Positions 1 through 7,731 of a DNA stretch of 12,128 nucleotides are shown piece after piece (the stretch's first letter is position 1; each line of letters starts with the position of its first letter). This DNA is from Paracoccaceae bacterium (GTDB taxonomy: Bacteria > Pseudomonadota > Alphaproteobacteria > Rhodobacterales > Rhodobacteraceae), in assembly GCA_030626365.1 (NCBI GenBank), contig DAOUPC010000049.1:1-12128 (forward strand). Reading direction: 5' to 3'. A program made the translations under genes and the position numbers. Below the pieces are notes generated by a model that saw only the letters and a program-made list of their open reading frames with translations, was not told the origin of the DNA and did no database searches.

Positions 1-1620
1 GGCCTCTTGGATGCCCTTCAGATAGGTGCCCATCTTGGCGATGGTATCCAGATCGCCCACATCGCGGCGCACCTTGTCGAACACGGCCAGCAACCCATCC
101 TCGTGCGGGCGCGAATGCCCCGCAAAGCTGGCCGCGACAGCCGATTTTATCTCTTGCGCCGCATATGCCTGATGGTCGCCCAGCGGGATGTCGTGGTTCT
201 TGCCCATCAACAGGTACAGGATATCGATGTAATCGTCCTGCGTTTGTGGCCCATCGACCAGAAACCGTGCCCCGGCGCGCTGGCGCAGGGCGTCATCGAC
301 GTTTTCAGGGTAATTGCTGAACATGCCAAAGGTGCAGTTGCCGCGCACCACGGTGTTGGCCCCGGCAAAGCTCTCCATCAGGACGGCGGTGATTTCCAGT
401 TGTCCCGCGCTTGACTGGCGATCACCGCGCTTGCCGGCCAGCGTGTCGATATCGTCGATGGTGCCAAAGCCGATCACGCCGGGATCAAGGATTGTGTCGA
501 TAAACGCCTTGGCGTTCTGGCCCGACTTGCCCTGATAGCTGTCGATGTTGTCAGTCGAAAGGTTCTGATAGCGAAACGGATAGCCGGCAATCAGGCAGTA
601 TTCGTTGATCATCCCCGCCATCATCTGGATCAGCGTGGTTTTACCCGTGCCCGGTTTGCCATCGCCCATAAAGGTAAAGATGAATCCGCCCAGTTCGGCA
701 AACGGGTTCAGGCGGCGGTCAAAATCATAGGCCATCAGCATCTTGGACAGCTTCATCGCCTGATATTTGGCGATATGGTTGCCGACCACCTCGTTCGGCT
801 TTTTGAACGTCATGGTCAGGGTGGTTGATTTGGCCTTTGCGGCGGGGGTAAAGCCACGGATCGTCAGGTCATCTGCCTCGACCCGCCAGGCGGCGTTGTT
901 GAACGGGGCCAGATGCGGGGCGGTCCGGGCGCGCAAGGCGACCTTTTCCATCAACTGTTCGGCAAAGGCGCTGGCGGTGGCGACAAGGCGCGCGTCATCG
1001 CTGGCGTGGCTGGCAAGGTCCTGGTCCAACTCCCACAGGGCGCCATGCAGGGCAAGTTGGCCATTGTCGCTCAGAACTTCCTGGGTTTCGCCAACCTGAA
1101 CTGAAACCTCACTTTGGTGCGACGACAGAAGATAGGCCAGCGCGTTGGCAAATACATAAAGGCTGATCAGGGCCTCGGCTGACAGAAGTTCGGAAAATTC
1201 CGTCTTGCGGGCGGCGGGCAGATCGCCGGCCAGATTGGCGCGTTTCAGGTCGCCCAAAGCGGTCTGGTCGCCATAGGTTTCAGCCACCGCCAATGCGATT
1301 CCCAGCGCCCGGCGCAAGGCGTTCATCACCACCGCCTGCTGCGGAGAGGTCAGCGCATCGCCATCATCTGACGCCGCAATGCGGTCAATCAGATGCACGC
1401 CTTCGGCCCGCACCGTGCGGCGGGTTACAAGGCCGGGCGTGGTCGCACGAAACCGGCGGCGCGTCGGAATCCCGGAGGACCGCGCATCCGTCTGTGCGGG
1501 GGCAGTCGCATTGGCAATCCGCGGGCTGTGGTCAAACCCGTCAAGCATGGCAAGGGCGGCATCGTAATGTTTTACGATATCCTCTTCGCGCAGTTCCATC
1601 TGGTCTGATGTCAGGCTCAT
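1..1620 (-). CDS. AAA+ ATPase, C-terminus cut by window edge
   Basis: 540 residues are visible and the frame runs off the left edge. The first ~300 residues match no family I recognise; they are rich in Ala/Leu helices, with a basic patch (TRRRF, TRRTVR) near residues 53-70. The AAA+ core follows: Walker A GDGKPGTGKTT (319-329, catalytic Lys327), Walker B IGFGTIDDID (383-392) with Asp-Asp in place of the more usual Asp-Glu, a sensor-1 region CTFGMFSNYPEN (429-440, Asn436), and an arginine-finger stretch DDALRQRAGAR (442-452). It should bind and hydrolyse ATP and probably works as a ring that remodels a protein. There is no signal peptide or membrane segment, so it is likely cytoplasmic. The ATG at 1620 is supported by GAGGA six bases upstream. 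It is the third gene of a set with the unknown protein at 1691-2821 and the coiled-coil protein at 2822-3898, which are the obvious candidate partners. The AAA call is firm; the substrate is unknown. Confidence 0.9.
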   Translation of the reverse strand, partial: MSLTSDQMELREEDIVKHYDAALAMLDGFDHSPRIANATAPAQTDARSSGIPTRRRFRATTPGLVTRRTVRAEGVHLIDRIAASDDGDALTSPQQAVVMNALRRALGIALAVAETYGDQTALGDLKRANLAGDLPAARKTEFSELLSAEALISLYVFANALAYLLSSHQSEVSVQVGETQEVLSDNGQLALHGALWELDQDLASHASDDARLVATASAFAEQLMEKVALRARTAPHLAPFNNAAWRVEADDLTIRGFTPAAKAKSTTLTMTFKKPNEVVGNHIAKYQAMKLSKMLMAYDFDRRLNPFAELGGFIFTFMGDGKPGTGKTTLIQMMAGMINEYCLIAGYPFRYQNLSTDNIDSYQGKSGQNAKAFIDTILDPGVIGFGTIDDIDTLAGKRGDRQSSAGQLEITAVLMESFAGANTVVRGNCTFGMFSNYPENVDDALRQRAGARFLVDGPQTQDDYIDILYLLMGKNHDIPLGDHQAYAAQEIKSAVAASFAGHSRPHEDGLLAVFDKVRRDVGDLDTIAKMGTYLKGIQEA

Positions 1621-1625
1621 GTTTT

Positions 1626-1630
1626 TCCTC
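1626..1630 (-). promoter_or_regulatory. Ribosome binding site of the AAA+ ATPase gene
   Basis: Read on the minus strand, GAGGA lies about five to six bases before the ATG at 1620. This supports that start. A second ATG at 1636-1634, inside the same leader, is out of frame with the ATPase and has no such site. Confidence 0.6.
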
Positions 1631-1636
1631 GTTCAT

Positions 1637-1654
1637 GGTGGGTTTTCGCCCACC
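1637..1654 (-). promoter_or_regulatory. Intercistronic hairpin before the AAA+ gene
   Basis: A perfect inverted repeat, GGTGGG-TTTTCG-CCCACC on the plus strand, gives a 6-bp GC-rich stem with a 6-base loop. It lies in the 70-bp gap between the unknown gene (ends 1691) and the ATPase (starts 1620), six bases upstream of the ATPase ribosome binding site. On the coding (minus) strand no T-run follows it, so it does not look like a terminator for this operon. On the plus strand TTTT follows, but no plus-strand gene ends here. It could set mRNA stability or the level of the last gene. Confidence 0.4.
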
Positions 1655-1690
1655 TTTTGGGTGTGATGCAGGGTGATGGCCAAGCCACGA

Positions 1691-2821
1691 TCAGTACCTC
1701 AACACCCGCCCTGTCGGGCTGACTACAAATTTGCGCACATCGTCAAACCCCGGCGGCTTTTTCTCGGCAAGCACCTGAAACGGTTGCTGGGGCAGGATGA
1801 TCGAACGTTGCGTGCGGGTCGCCCCGGTATCCACCCCGCGCCCGCCAAACGGGTCCAGTGCGAACACCTCGCGTTCGACCGTCCCAAACCAGCCGGCGCG
1901 TTCCGCAGTTACCCGTTCACTTTCCAGTTCTTCGGTGGTCCAGGCCAGCGCCCAGTCCTGACCTTCGGGCGCGCGGGCCTCGGCCAGTACTTCGCGCAGG
2001 GGGCCGGATTGTTCGGTGTATGCATGTGAATACATCGGCCCCACGTGGATGCGGCGCAGGGATTTGGGGTGCAGATCATCAAAATCTCCGTCGAACCCTT
2101 TGGCAATAGTCACCAATTTCAGCCCATCCAGCGCCTGTGCCATCATATGTGCCTGCACCTCGGGCCATCGGTTCTGATCCTTGGGCAGGGCCGTGCGCCC
2201 GGTGTCTTCCAGTTCCATCATATAGATCACCGGCAGGTTTACCTGGCTGTCATAAACCGCCCAATGCAGCAGAAACCTGCGCCGGTCATCGGTGATATTG
2301 CCCAGCCAGATACATTCCGGGTCATTCTGGGCCCAGAACATCTGACCCCTGACCAGTTCCTGATAATACAACCGCTGAGACAGGGCGAATTGCAGTTTGG
2401 TGGGGATCTGCCGGTCACCGGCAATCATCCGCACCATATCATCCTTCAGCGTGTCCTCGGACGGCATGTTGGCCAGATGGGTTGCGGCCTGTTGCGCATC
2501 ATTGGCCATGGTCATCAACTCGGATGCCACCGGAAAACCGCTGTCGCGTTTATCCATGGCGAACGCGCCAAAGAAGCGCCCCGTATCACGCCCGACCATC
2601 AGGTATTTCATCGAAAGCGCGCGAAAGGTGAATGTCAGCGCCATCAGATAGCGGGTGATCACCTGAACCTCTGCCTTGCTGACCTCGCCTTCGGCCTGCA
2701 TCACCGCGGCCACACGGGTCAGGTGGCCTGTGATGGTTTCAAACTTGCGAAAATAGCGGCGCGAGGCAAACGTGTCGGTCAGGCCGACATGGTCGCGATC
2801 AAGCTGTCCGGTTTCAGGCAT
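1691..2821 (-). CDS. Conserved-looking protein of unknown function, partner of AAA+ ATPase
   Basis: 376 residues; I do not recognise the family. The protein is soluble, with no signal peptide or clear membrane segment. The N-terminal half is predicted mostly helical and rich in Met, Arg and aromatic residues (for example YLMALTFTFRALSMKYLMVG, about residues 59-78). The middle holds aromatic strands (RRFLLHWAVYDSQVNLPVIY). The C-terminal third has Gly/Asp-rich turns (KGFDGDFDDLHP, ALDPFGGRGVDTG) and ends in VSPTGRVLRY. No catalytic motif is evident. Its ATG directly follows the TAA of the coiled-coil gene with no gap, so translation is probably coupled, and the ATPase gene follows 70 bp downstream. 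This setting suggests it is a structural or adaptor subunit working with the other two, but that is inference. Codon use matches the neighbours. Confidence 0.85.
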   Translation of the reverse strand: MPETGQLDRDHVGLTDTFASRRYFRKFETITGHLTRVAAVMQAEGEVSKAEVQVITRYLMALTFTFRALSMKYLMVGRDTGRFFGAFAMDKRDSGFPVASELMTMANDAQQAATHLANMPSEDTLKDDMVRMIAGDRQIPTKLQFALSQRLYYQELVRGQMFWAQNDPECIWLGNITDDRRRFLLHWAVYDSQVNLPVIYMMELEDTGRTALPKDQNRWPEVQAHMMAQALDGLKLVTIAKGFDGDFDDLHPKSLRRIHVGPMYSHAYTEQSGPLREVLAEARAPEGQDWALAWTTEELESERVTAERAGWFGTVEREVFALDPFGGRGVDTGATRTQRSIILPQQPFQVLAEKKPPGFDDVRKFVVSPTGRVLRY

Positions 2822-3898
2822 TTATTCGCCGTAAAGGTTTTTGTCGTGCTTTTCGACAATTTTGGCAAAGCGGCGCGCGAACCGTTCATCCGCCTTGGCC
2901 TTGGCCGCCAGAACATCGCGGGCAAACACCATGTGACCCTCGTGCGCCTCAAGCATATCAGCCATTTTCTGGTTGGTCGCGCTGCCGATGGCGGCCATCG
3001 CTGTTTGTGCCTCTTGGTCGGTTTTTACGCCGATTTCGTTGATCCGGTGCGCCACATCCTGTTGCTGTGCGGTTTTCAGCGACTTGGACAGGGCATCATA
3101 CAGCACCACCCGTTGCTTGGTGTCTGTCTGCAACTTGTTGATCAGCACCATCTGCGTCGCGGCCTGATTTTGCAGGCTGTCGATCCAGGTTTTGCCCTTT
3201 TCGATGTAACGCTCCAGCGTCTGTGACTTGGCCAGCTTGACCTGTTCCTGCTGTACCATCTGGTTATAATCATTGTTCAGTTCGGCCAGTTCGGTTTCCA
3301 GCTTGGTTCGTGCGGCGGCGTCCTGTTCAACCGAAATCTTGTTCTCAAGCCTGATGATCGTCGGGTCCATGCCCAGAATGTCGGCGCGCAGCGTTTCCAG
3401 TTCGCCCACCGTCAGTTCGCGGTCGTCCAGTGTTTCCACCAGATTGGTTTCCACCTTGGTTTTCTGTTCCTCCAGCAACGCCAACTGGCTGTCCAGCAAC
3501 GTCACAATCACATCTGATTTGGCAATCAGATCCTGCAACTTGTCATCAATATTGGCCGTGCGCATCCGTTCCTGACGCATCGATTCCGATTTGGCATTGC
3601 TGAATATGCCCACAAAGCTTTCCCAGCCAGATTTCGAACGCATCTCGTCGAAATCCTTGGAAAAGGCTGATGTGACATCGTCCAGCCCCATGATCAGTTC
3701 GGCAATATTGGCATTCATCACATCCGTATGGGCATGCACATCGTCCAAAGTGGCGTTTTCGATGTCGATGCTGATGTCTTCGCCTGTGTCGATCTTGGCC
3801 CGCGCGGCCTCGATCCGGGCAGTCATCGCCTTTATCCCGGCTTGTGATTTTCCGACCACCTCTTGGGATTCGCGTACCATCGCATCAAAATTCGCCAT
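2822..3898 (-). CDS. Coiled-coil protein, possibly TelA-like
   Basis: 358 residues, almost wholly charged heptad-type helix. It has an acidic segment (TGEDISIDIENATLDD, about 36-51), a Trp/Phe-containing break (SGWESFVGIF, about 90-99), and then long Glu/Lys/Leu coiled coil from about 120 to 260 (LLDSQLALLEEQKTKVE; ERYIEKGKTWIDSLQNQ). There is no signal peptide and no membrane span. The layout, including the YIEKGKTWID-type stretch, recalls TelA/KlaA toxic-anion-resistance proteins, but similarity is at the level of coiled coil only, so I hold that call weakly. A TTG directly precedes the ATG. The ATG at 3898 is preferred because GAGGAG lies six bases upstream. It is the first gene of the set with the unknown protein (whose start abuts its stop) and the AAA+ ATPase. 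It probably forms a filament, scaffold or adaptor for the ATPase. Confidence 0.85.
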   Translation of the reverse strand: MANFDAMVRESQEVVGKSQAGIKAMTARIEAARAKIDTGEDISIDIENATLDDVHAHTDVMNANIAELIMGLDDVTSAFSKDFDEMRSKSGWESFVGIFSNAKSESMRQERMRTANIDDKLQDLIAKSDVIVTLLDSQLALLEEQKTKVETNLVETLDDRELTVGELETLRADILGMDPTIIRLENKISVEQDAAARTKLETELAELNNDYNQMVQQEQVKLAKSQTLERYIEKGKTWIDSLQNQAATQMVLINKLQTDTKQRVVLYDALSKSLKTAQQQDVAHRINEIGVKTDQEAQTAMAAIGSATNQKMADMLEAHEGHMVFARDVLAAKAKADERFARRFAKIVEKHDKNLYGE

Positions 3899-3904
3899 CA
3901 AATA

Positions 3905-3910
3905 CTCCTC
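3905..3910 (-). promoter_or_regulatory. Strong ribosome binding site deciding the start of the coiled-coil gene
   Basis: Read on the minus strand, GAGGAG is followed by six bases (TATTTG) and then ATG at 3898. This spacing is ideal for the ATG. It would leave only three bases for the TTG just before it, so the ATG is taken as the start. Confidence 0.7.
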
Positions 3911-3940
3911 TTTCTCAATATCTTAGTCACCATATAGGAA

Positions 3941-3959
3941 ATGTAATGCCCATTTACAT
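3941..3959. promoter_or_regulatory. Perfect dyad, candidate operator
   Basis: ATGTAATGCCCATTTACAT is a perfect inverted repeat of six-base arms (ATGTAA/TTACAT) about a 7-base centre. It lies 42 bp upstream of the coiled-coil gene, in an AT-richer 172-bp gap (3899-4070) that must hold the promoter of the three-gene set. The 19-bp size and 13-bp half-site spacing suit a helix-turn-helix dimer. I see no convincing -35/-10 pair, and the binding protein is unknown. The rest of the gap holds nothing else that I can support. Confidence 0.35.
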
Positions 3960-4070
3960 CACACGTATTTCCAAATTTACCCGAGTTTTGCAAATGCGGC
4001 TCTGAAAAGGAAGTCTGCAATACATACACCGCAAGCGTTCGGTCATACGGATACATCGGCAAAGCCGGGG

Positions 4071-5432
4071 TCATTGACCTGCTGCCAGCCCCGATATGGC
4101 ATCCCAATGCAGCCACAACGCCGCCCCGCCCAGCGCCCCGGCCAACAGGGCAAAACCAAGGTCATGCAACGGGTCCCATACCCCGTGGCGCAGCGCCAGC
4201 CAAACCAGAACCGGATGCACCAGAACCCCCGCCAGACCCACCGCGCCGATCGCCCCGATCAGCCCGAACTGGACCACCCCCAGCAACAACAGCGTGACCT
4301 GCACCACCGCGCGAATGGCGGAAAAGGCAAAGAATGACCGGCTGTCGCCCGCGGCCAGCGCCGCCTGATCGTAACTCATGCCAATCACCGCCGGAATCAG
4401 GGCGCAGGAAATCAGTGTCACCATCGGCCCCGATGACAAATAGCGCGCGTCATACAGCAGTTGGGTCAGGGCCGGCCCCGCAAAGGCCATGACCAGCAGC
4501 AGGCCCAGAATACCCGCACTTAACCCGAAGCGCAGCTTGCGTTGCAGCGCCCGATTTTGCGGGGCCGCTTTGGCGGGTTTGTCGCGGTAAACCGGGATCA
4601 GCACCCTTTGTGCCACCGCATGGCCCAGCATCATCGGGAAACTGGCCAGAAAATAGCCGATGTTGTAAAGGCCCAGCACCTCTAGCGACAGGAATTTACC
4701 CAGAATGGCCCGGTCGCCCTGACTGGTCACAAACCAGAACGCGGTGCTGAGGAATATCCATTTGCCAAACCGGACCAGTTCATCCGCCGCGCGCTTTTCC
4801 CAGCGCAAATGGTTGGCGGGTCCGGGCAGGAACACATGCGTCAGCAGCAGTTTCACAACCGTCTGGATGACCCCACCCACCACCAGCGCCAGAACCGACC
4901 CCGTGCTCAGCGCCAAGACCACCATGCTGGTGATCCCGATTACCTGGCTCCACAGGTCCAGCACGGTCAGTCGCCCCACCAGAAGGTGACGATGCGCGGT
5001 TTCGATCCGGGTCGGGTTGAACCCGGCCACCACCAGCGAAATACCGGCAATCGGCAGGTACAGCGCCAGATCGGGTTCGCCATAGAACTGTGCGACCGGC
5101 CAGGCCAGCAGGCACGCCCCGAACCAAAGCCCAAATCCACGGATCACCTGAATGGTCCAGGCAGTGTTCAGGAAATCGGGGTCATCGCCGCGTGCGTTCT
5201 GGGCAATCGACGGGCCGATACCCACATCCGAGAACATCGTCAGGCCAACGGTCACGACGCTGACCAGCGCCATCAGGCCAAACGCCTCGGGGAACAGGAT
5301 GCGGGTCAGAATCAGGTTGGCCGCCAAGCGCAGCGCCTGCGACCCGCCATAACCGATCAGCAACCAAGAGGCGCTGCGCAAAACGCGCGCCATCAAACGG
5401 TTCCCCCGGAATGCTGTAATCAGGTTGCTCAT
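4071..5432 (-). CDS. Polysaccharide / lipid-linked oligosaccharide flippase (MOP superfamily, Wzx-like)
   Basis: 453 residues, the usual size for the PST branch of the MOP superfamily. Around 12 hydrophobic helices are visible, for example LIGYGGSQALRLAANLILTR near the start, then ALVSVVTVGLTMFSDVGIG, LWSQVIGITSMVVLALS, and near the end IGAIGAVGLAGVLVHPVLVW. The N-terminal pattern with the first-helix GYGGSQ, ILFPEAFGLMALV and DVGIGPSIAQ is typical of exopolysaccharide/O-unit transporters (ExoT, WzxC, AmsL type). It should move undecaprenyl-linked sugar units from the inner to the outer face of the cytoplasmic membrane. It is divergent from the GT4 gene and separated from it by 224 bp. No strong ribosome binding site precedes the ATG at 5432; a second ATG 13 codons in (MARVLRSASW) is an alternative start. 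No Wzy polymerase is seen in the window. Family call firm, substrate unknown. Confidence 0.92.
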   Translation of the reverse strand: MSNLITAFRGNRLMARVLRSASWLLIGYGGSQALRLAANLILTRILFPEAFGLMALVSVVTVGLTMFSDVGIGPSIAQNARGDDPDFLNTAWTIQVIRGFGLWFGACLLAWPVAQFYGEPDLALYLPIAGISLVVAGFNPTRIETAHRHLLVGRLTVLDLWSQVIGITSMVVLALSTGSVLALVVGGVIQTVVKLLLTHVFLPGPANHLRWEKRAADELVRFGKWIFLSTAFWFVTSQGDRAILGKFLSLEVLGLYNIGYFLASFPMMLGHAVAQRVLIPVYRDKPAKAAPQNRALQRKLRFGLSAGILGLLLVMAFAGPALTQLLYDARYLSSGPMVTLISCALIPAVIGMSYDQAALAAGDSRSFFAFSAIRAVVQVTLLLLGVVQFGLIGAIGAVGLAGVLVHPVLVWLALRHGVWDPLHDLGFALLAGALGGAALWLHWDAISGLAAGQ

Positions 5433-5615
5433 CTCTGCTTTCTCGTGCCGAAACGGGAATCAGATGGCCCGGTTCGATCAATGATACCCGGTTTCAGATA
5501 CACCCGCCCCCGCGGATTAGGCCAAATGGCACCCCGGCCCGGCCAATGGCGAAACAATCGCCGTAATGCGGGCATATTGGGGGGTGTTTGCCGGCCTGTT
5601 CTTTTCTCGGGGCTT

Positions 5616-5633
5616 ATCAGCGGTTAAGCTGAT
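5616..5633. promoter_or_regulatory. Perfect dyad in the flippase/GT4 divergent region
   Basis: ATCAGC-GGTTAA-GCTGAT is a perfect inverted repeat with six-base arms. It ends 23 bases before the likely ATG of the GT4 gene and lies near one end of the 224-bp divergent region (5433-5656). It could be an operator, or a hairpin in the GT4 leader that affects translation. I found no convincing sigma-70 promoter in either direction in the rest of this region. Confidence 0.3.
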
Positions 5634-5656
5634 GCGTGAAACCCTGTCACCCGGTG

Positions 5657-6883
5657 ATGATCTTGAAACTTGCCTATATCCTGAACACCTATCCACAGCC
5701 TTCACACAGCTTTATCCGGCGCGAATTGCTGGCATTGGAACGCGGTGGGGCCGAAATCCTGCGGCTGGCAATGCGTCGTACTGATATGGCACTGGTTGAC
5801 CCCGGTGATCAGGCCGAGGCCGCGCGTACAGAATACGTGCTGGATCGCGGTCTGTTTGGCCTGTTGGCGGCGGTGCTGGTGCAGTTCCTGCGCGCGCCGG
5901 TCAGGTTCATGCGGGCGCTGGGGTTGGCCGTTCGCTGCGGGCGGGCATCGGATCGTGGGGTGTTGCGGCATATGATTTATCTGGCCGAGGCCGCGCAGGT
6001 GACGCGCCGTTGCCGGGCCGCAAAAGTACAGCACATGCATGCCCATTTCGGTACAAATGCCGCAACTGTGGCCATGCTGGCCCATGCGCTGGGCGGGCCG
6101 GGATACAGCTTTACGACACATGGGCCCGAAGAATTTGATGGCCCGCGTGAATTGTCGCTGGGCCTGAAACTGGACCGGGCCGCCTTTGGCGTCGGGGTCA
6201 GTCAGTTTGGGGTCAGCCAGTTGAAACGCTGGGCCGAACTTTCCACCTGGAACCGCCTTAAGGTGGTGCATTGCGGCATCGAACCGGCCCTGTTTCCACC
6301 CGACGCGCCACTGCTGCCGCATGGGGCGCTACGGCTGGTGTCGATCGGCCGGTTTGCCGAACAAAAGGGCCAGATGACCCTAATTGCGGCCATGGCCGAC
6401 CTGCACAAGACCCACCCAGAGGCACATCTGTCGCTGGTCGGAGACGGTGAAATGCGCCCCGATCTTGAGGCCGCGATTGCCCGGTCTGGGCTTGAGGCAT
6501 CGATAACCCTGACCGGCTGGCTGACCGAAGACGGGGTTCGCACCGCGCTTGCAGAGGCCCACGCGCTGGTCATGCCCAGCTTTGCCGAGGGGCTGCCAAT
6601 GGTGGTGATGGAGGCAATGGCCAGTGCCCGGCCGGTGATTGCCACCTATATCGCGGGCATACCGGAACTGGTCCAGCCGGGGCGCACCGGTTGGCTGGTG
6701 CCTGCGGGGGATGTGCCGGCGCTGGCCGGGGCCATACGCGACCTGGCCCAGACCCCGCCAGAGGGGCTGGACGCCATGGGGCGGGCCGGGCGCGAACGGG
6801 CACTGGAACGCCACGACGCCGACACCGAGGCACAAAAACTGGCCGGTCATTTCCGGGCTGCAATCGACGCGGCCTGTTCCTAA
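5657..6883 (+). CDS. Glycosyltransferase family 4 (GT-B fold)
   Basis: 408 residues from the ATG at 5657. The N-terminal Rossmann half opens with LKLAYILNTYPQPSHSFIRREL, the usual start for this group, and carries HAHFG and THGPEEFD. The C-terminal half holds the donor site: IGRFAEQKG (conserved Arg and Lys), LVGDGEMR, and the EX7E motif EGLPMVVME (Glu311 and Glu319 in this numbering), then GIPELVQPGRTGWLV. It is a retaining sugar transferase using a nucleotide-sugar donor, acting in the cytoplasm on a lipid-linked or polymer acceptor. The frame is open from a GTG at 5636, and a GTG at 5654 and a TTG at 5663 are also possible starts; none has a strong ribosome binding site, so the start is uncertain by a few codons. 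It is the only plus-strand gene here, divergent from the flippase. It ends two bases from the stop of the convergent GT2 gene. Confidence 0.92.
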   Translation: MILKLAYILNTYPQPSHSFIRRELLALERGGAEILRLAMRRTDMALVDPGDQAEAARTEYVLDRGLFGLLAAVLVQFLRAPVRFMRALGLAVRCGRASDRGVLRHMIYLAEAAQVTRRCRAAKVQHMHAHFGTNAATVAMLAHALGGPGYSFTTHGPEEFDGPRELSLGLKLDRAAFGVGVSQFGVSQLKRWAELSTWNRLKVVHCGIEPALFPPDAPLLPHGALRLVSIGRFAEQKGQMTLIAAMADLHKTHPEAHLSLVGDGEMRPDLEAAIARSGLEASITLTGWLTEDGVRTALAEAHALVMPSFAEGLPMVVMEAMASARPVIATYIAGIPELVQPGRTGWLVPAGDVPALAGAIRDLAQTPPEGLDAMGRAGRERALERHDADTEAQKLAGHFRAAIDAACS

Positions 6884-6885
6884 CC

Positions 6886-7731
6886 TTAGCGGCCCCGCGC
6901 CCAGGGTTCGTCAGAGCGCACAAACGGTGTCTTTACCGCCAGCGCCACGGCCACATAGGCCACAAACCCCAGGGGGTCACGCACGGCCCGGCCCAACAAC
7001 CCAAGGGGCGACAGGCGGGGTTTATCGTCATTGGCCAGAAGCGACGGAAAATGGCTGGCAATCTGGTCCACGCCGTCATTCTGGCGCCGTCGCACCCGCA
7101 CCAGATTGGCAAACCCTTCGACCATGGGCCAATAATAGGGTGCCGCCACGCCAACCCGTTCAGACGGGGCAAAGCTGAGCCGGGCAAATGTGTCATCCGA
7201 GACGATATCGGGCCAGTGCCCCCACCGGGCACGCCCCGCCGCGTTCATTGCAAAAACACCAAAGCCGGGCACGCCGGTTTGCACAAATGGCAATGTCACC
7301 CAGAACCGGCCATACCATGTGGTGAAACGGCTTTGCGCCGGGGCAATGCGTGCCTGTCCGCTGGCATACCGGGGCCTGTCTGTGTCCAACGCTTCAACCA
7401 ATTGCCGGATCAAAGGCGGGCTGATTGACACATCCGCATCCAGATAGACCCTGATGCCCCCCGATGCGGCCCCGTCACCCCGGTTCAGCGCATTCAGCTT
7501 GCCCCCCTCGGGCAGATCCAGAACCTGCAACGTCCAGCCCCGCGCGTCTGCCTGGGGTTGGTGTGCCAGCGCAACGGCACCGGTTGCATCGCTACAGCCA
7601 TTGGCAACGACAATCACTTCGCCCAACCAACCGTCAGGCAAGGCGTCCGAGCCCAGCAGGGCATTCAGGCAGGTGCCAATAATGGCCGCTTCGTCATGGG
7701 CGGGCAAGATGATCGAAACACGCTTCATCAT
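6886..7731 (-). CDS. Glycosyltransferase family 2 (GT-A fold)
   Basis: 281 residues. It starts with MKRVSIILPAHDEAAIIGTC, the typical GT2 opening. It carries the nucleotide-binding VVANGCSDATG (41-51), the DXD metal site YLDADVSI (96-103, Asp98/Asp100), and an acceptor-side acidic pair SDD (178-180). The RRRQND (214-219) stands where many relatives have QXXRW. One hydrophobic segment near the C-terminus (LGFVAYVAVALAV, about 254-266) suggests membrane attachment. It should transfer a sugar from a nucleotide donor with inversion. The start is ATG 7731 or 7728, since ATGATGA joins it to the TGA of the hydrolase gene by a four- or one-base overlap. The frame continues upstream to 7803, but that part lies inside the neighbour and lacks GT2 features. 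Last gene seen in the NRPS operon. Confidence 0.9.
   Translation of the reverse strand: MMKRVSIILPAHDEAAIIGTCLNALLGSDALPDGWLGEVIVVANGCSDATGAVALAHQPQADARGWTLQVLDLPEGGKLNALNRGDGAASGGIRVYLDADVSISPPLIRQLVEALDTDRPRYASGQARIAPAQSRFTTWYGRFWVTLPFVQTGVPGFGVFAMNAAGRARWGHWPDIVSDDTFARLSFAPSERVGVAAPYYWPMVEGFANLVRVRRRQNDGVDQIASHFPSLLANDDKPRLSPLGLLGRAVRDPLGFVAYVAVALAVKTPFVRSDEPWARGR

Noticed and set aside
2045..3226. 393-codon open frame on the plus strand
   Set aside because: It lies wholly opposite the unknown protein and coiled-coil genes, has no recognisable domain and a His/Gln/Arg-rich make-up typical of an antisense shadow in GC-rich DNA.
4057..4079. Short inverted repeats CGGC-AAA-GCCG and GGTCATTGACC near the flippase stop, as a terminator
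   Set aside because: The stems are only 4-5 bp, one has a one-base loop, and no T-run follows on the minus strand.
3898..4116. 72-codon minus-strand frame between flippase and coiled-coil gene
   Set aside because: It begins inside the flippase gene, has no ribosome binding site and no family features; the gap is better read as a promoter region.
5636..5656. GTG at 5636 as start of the GT4 gene
   Set aside because: No ribosome binding site is visible, and homology-type features begin at LKLAYILNTYP, close after the ATG at 5657. It is not excluded.
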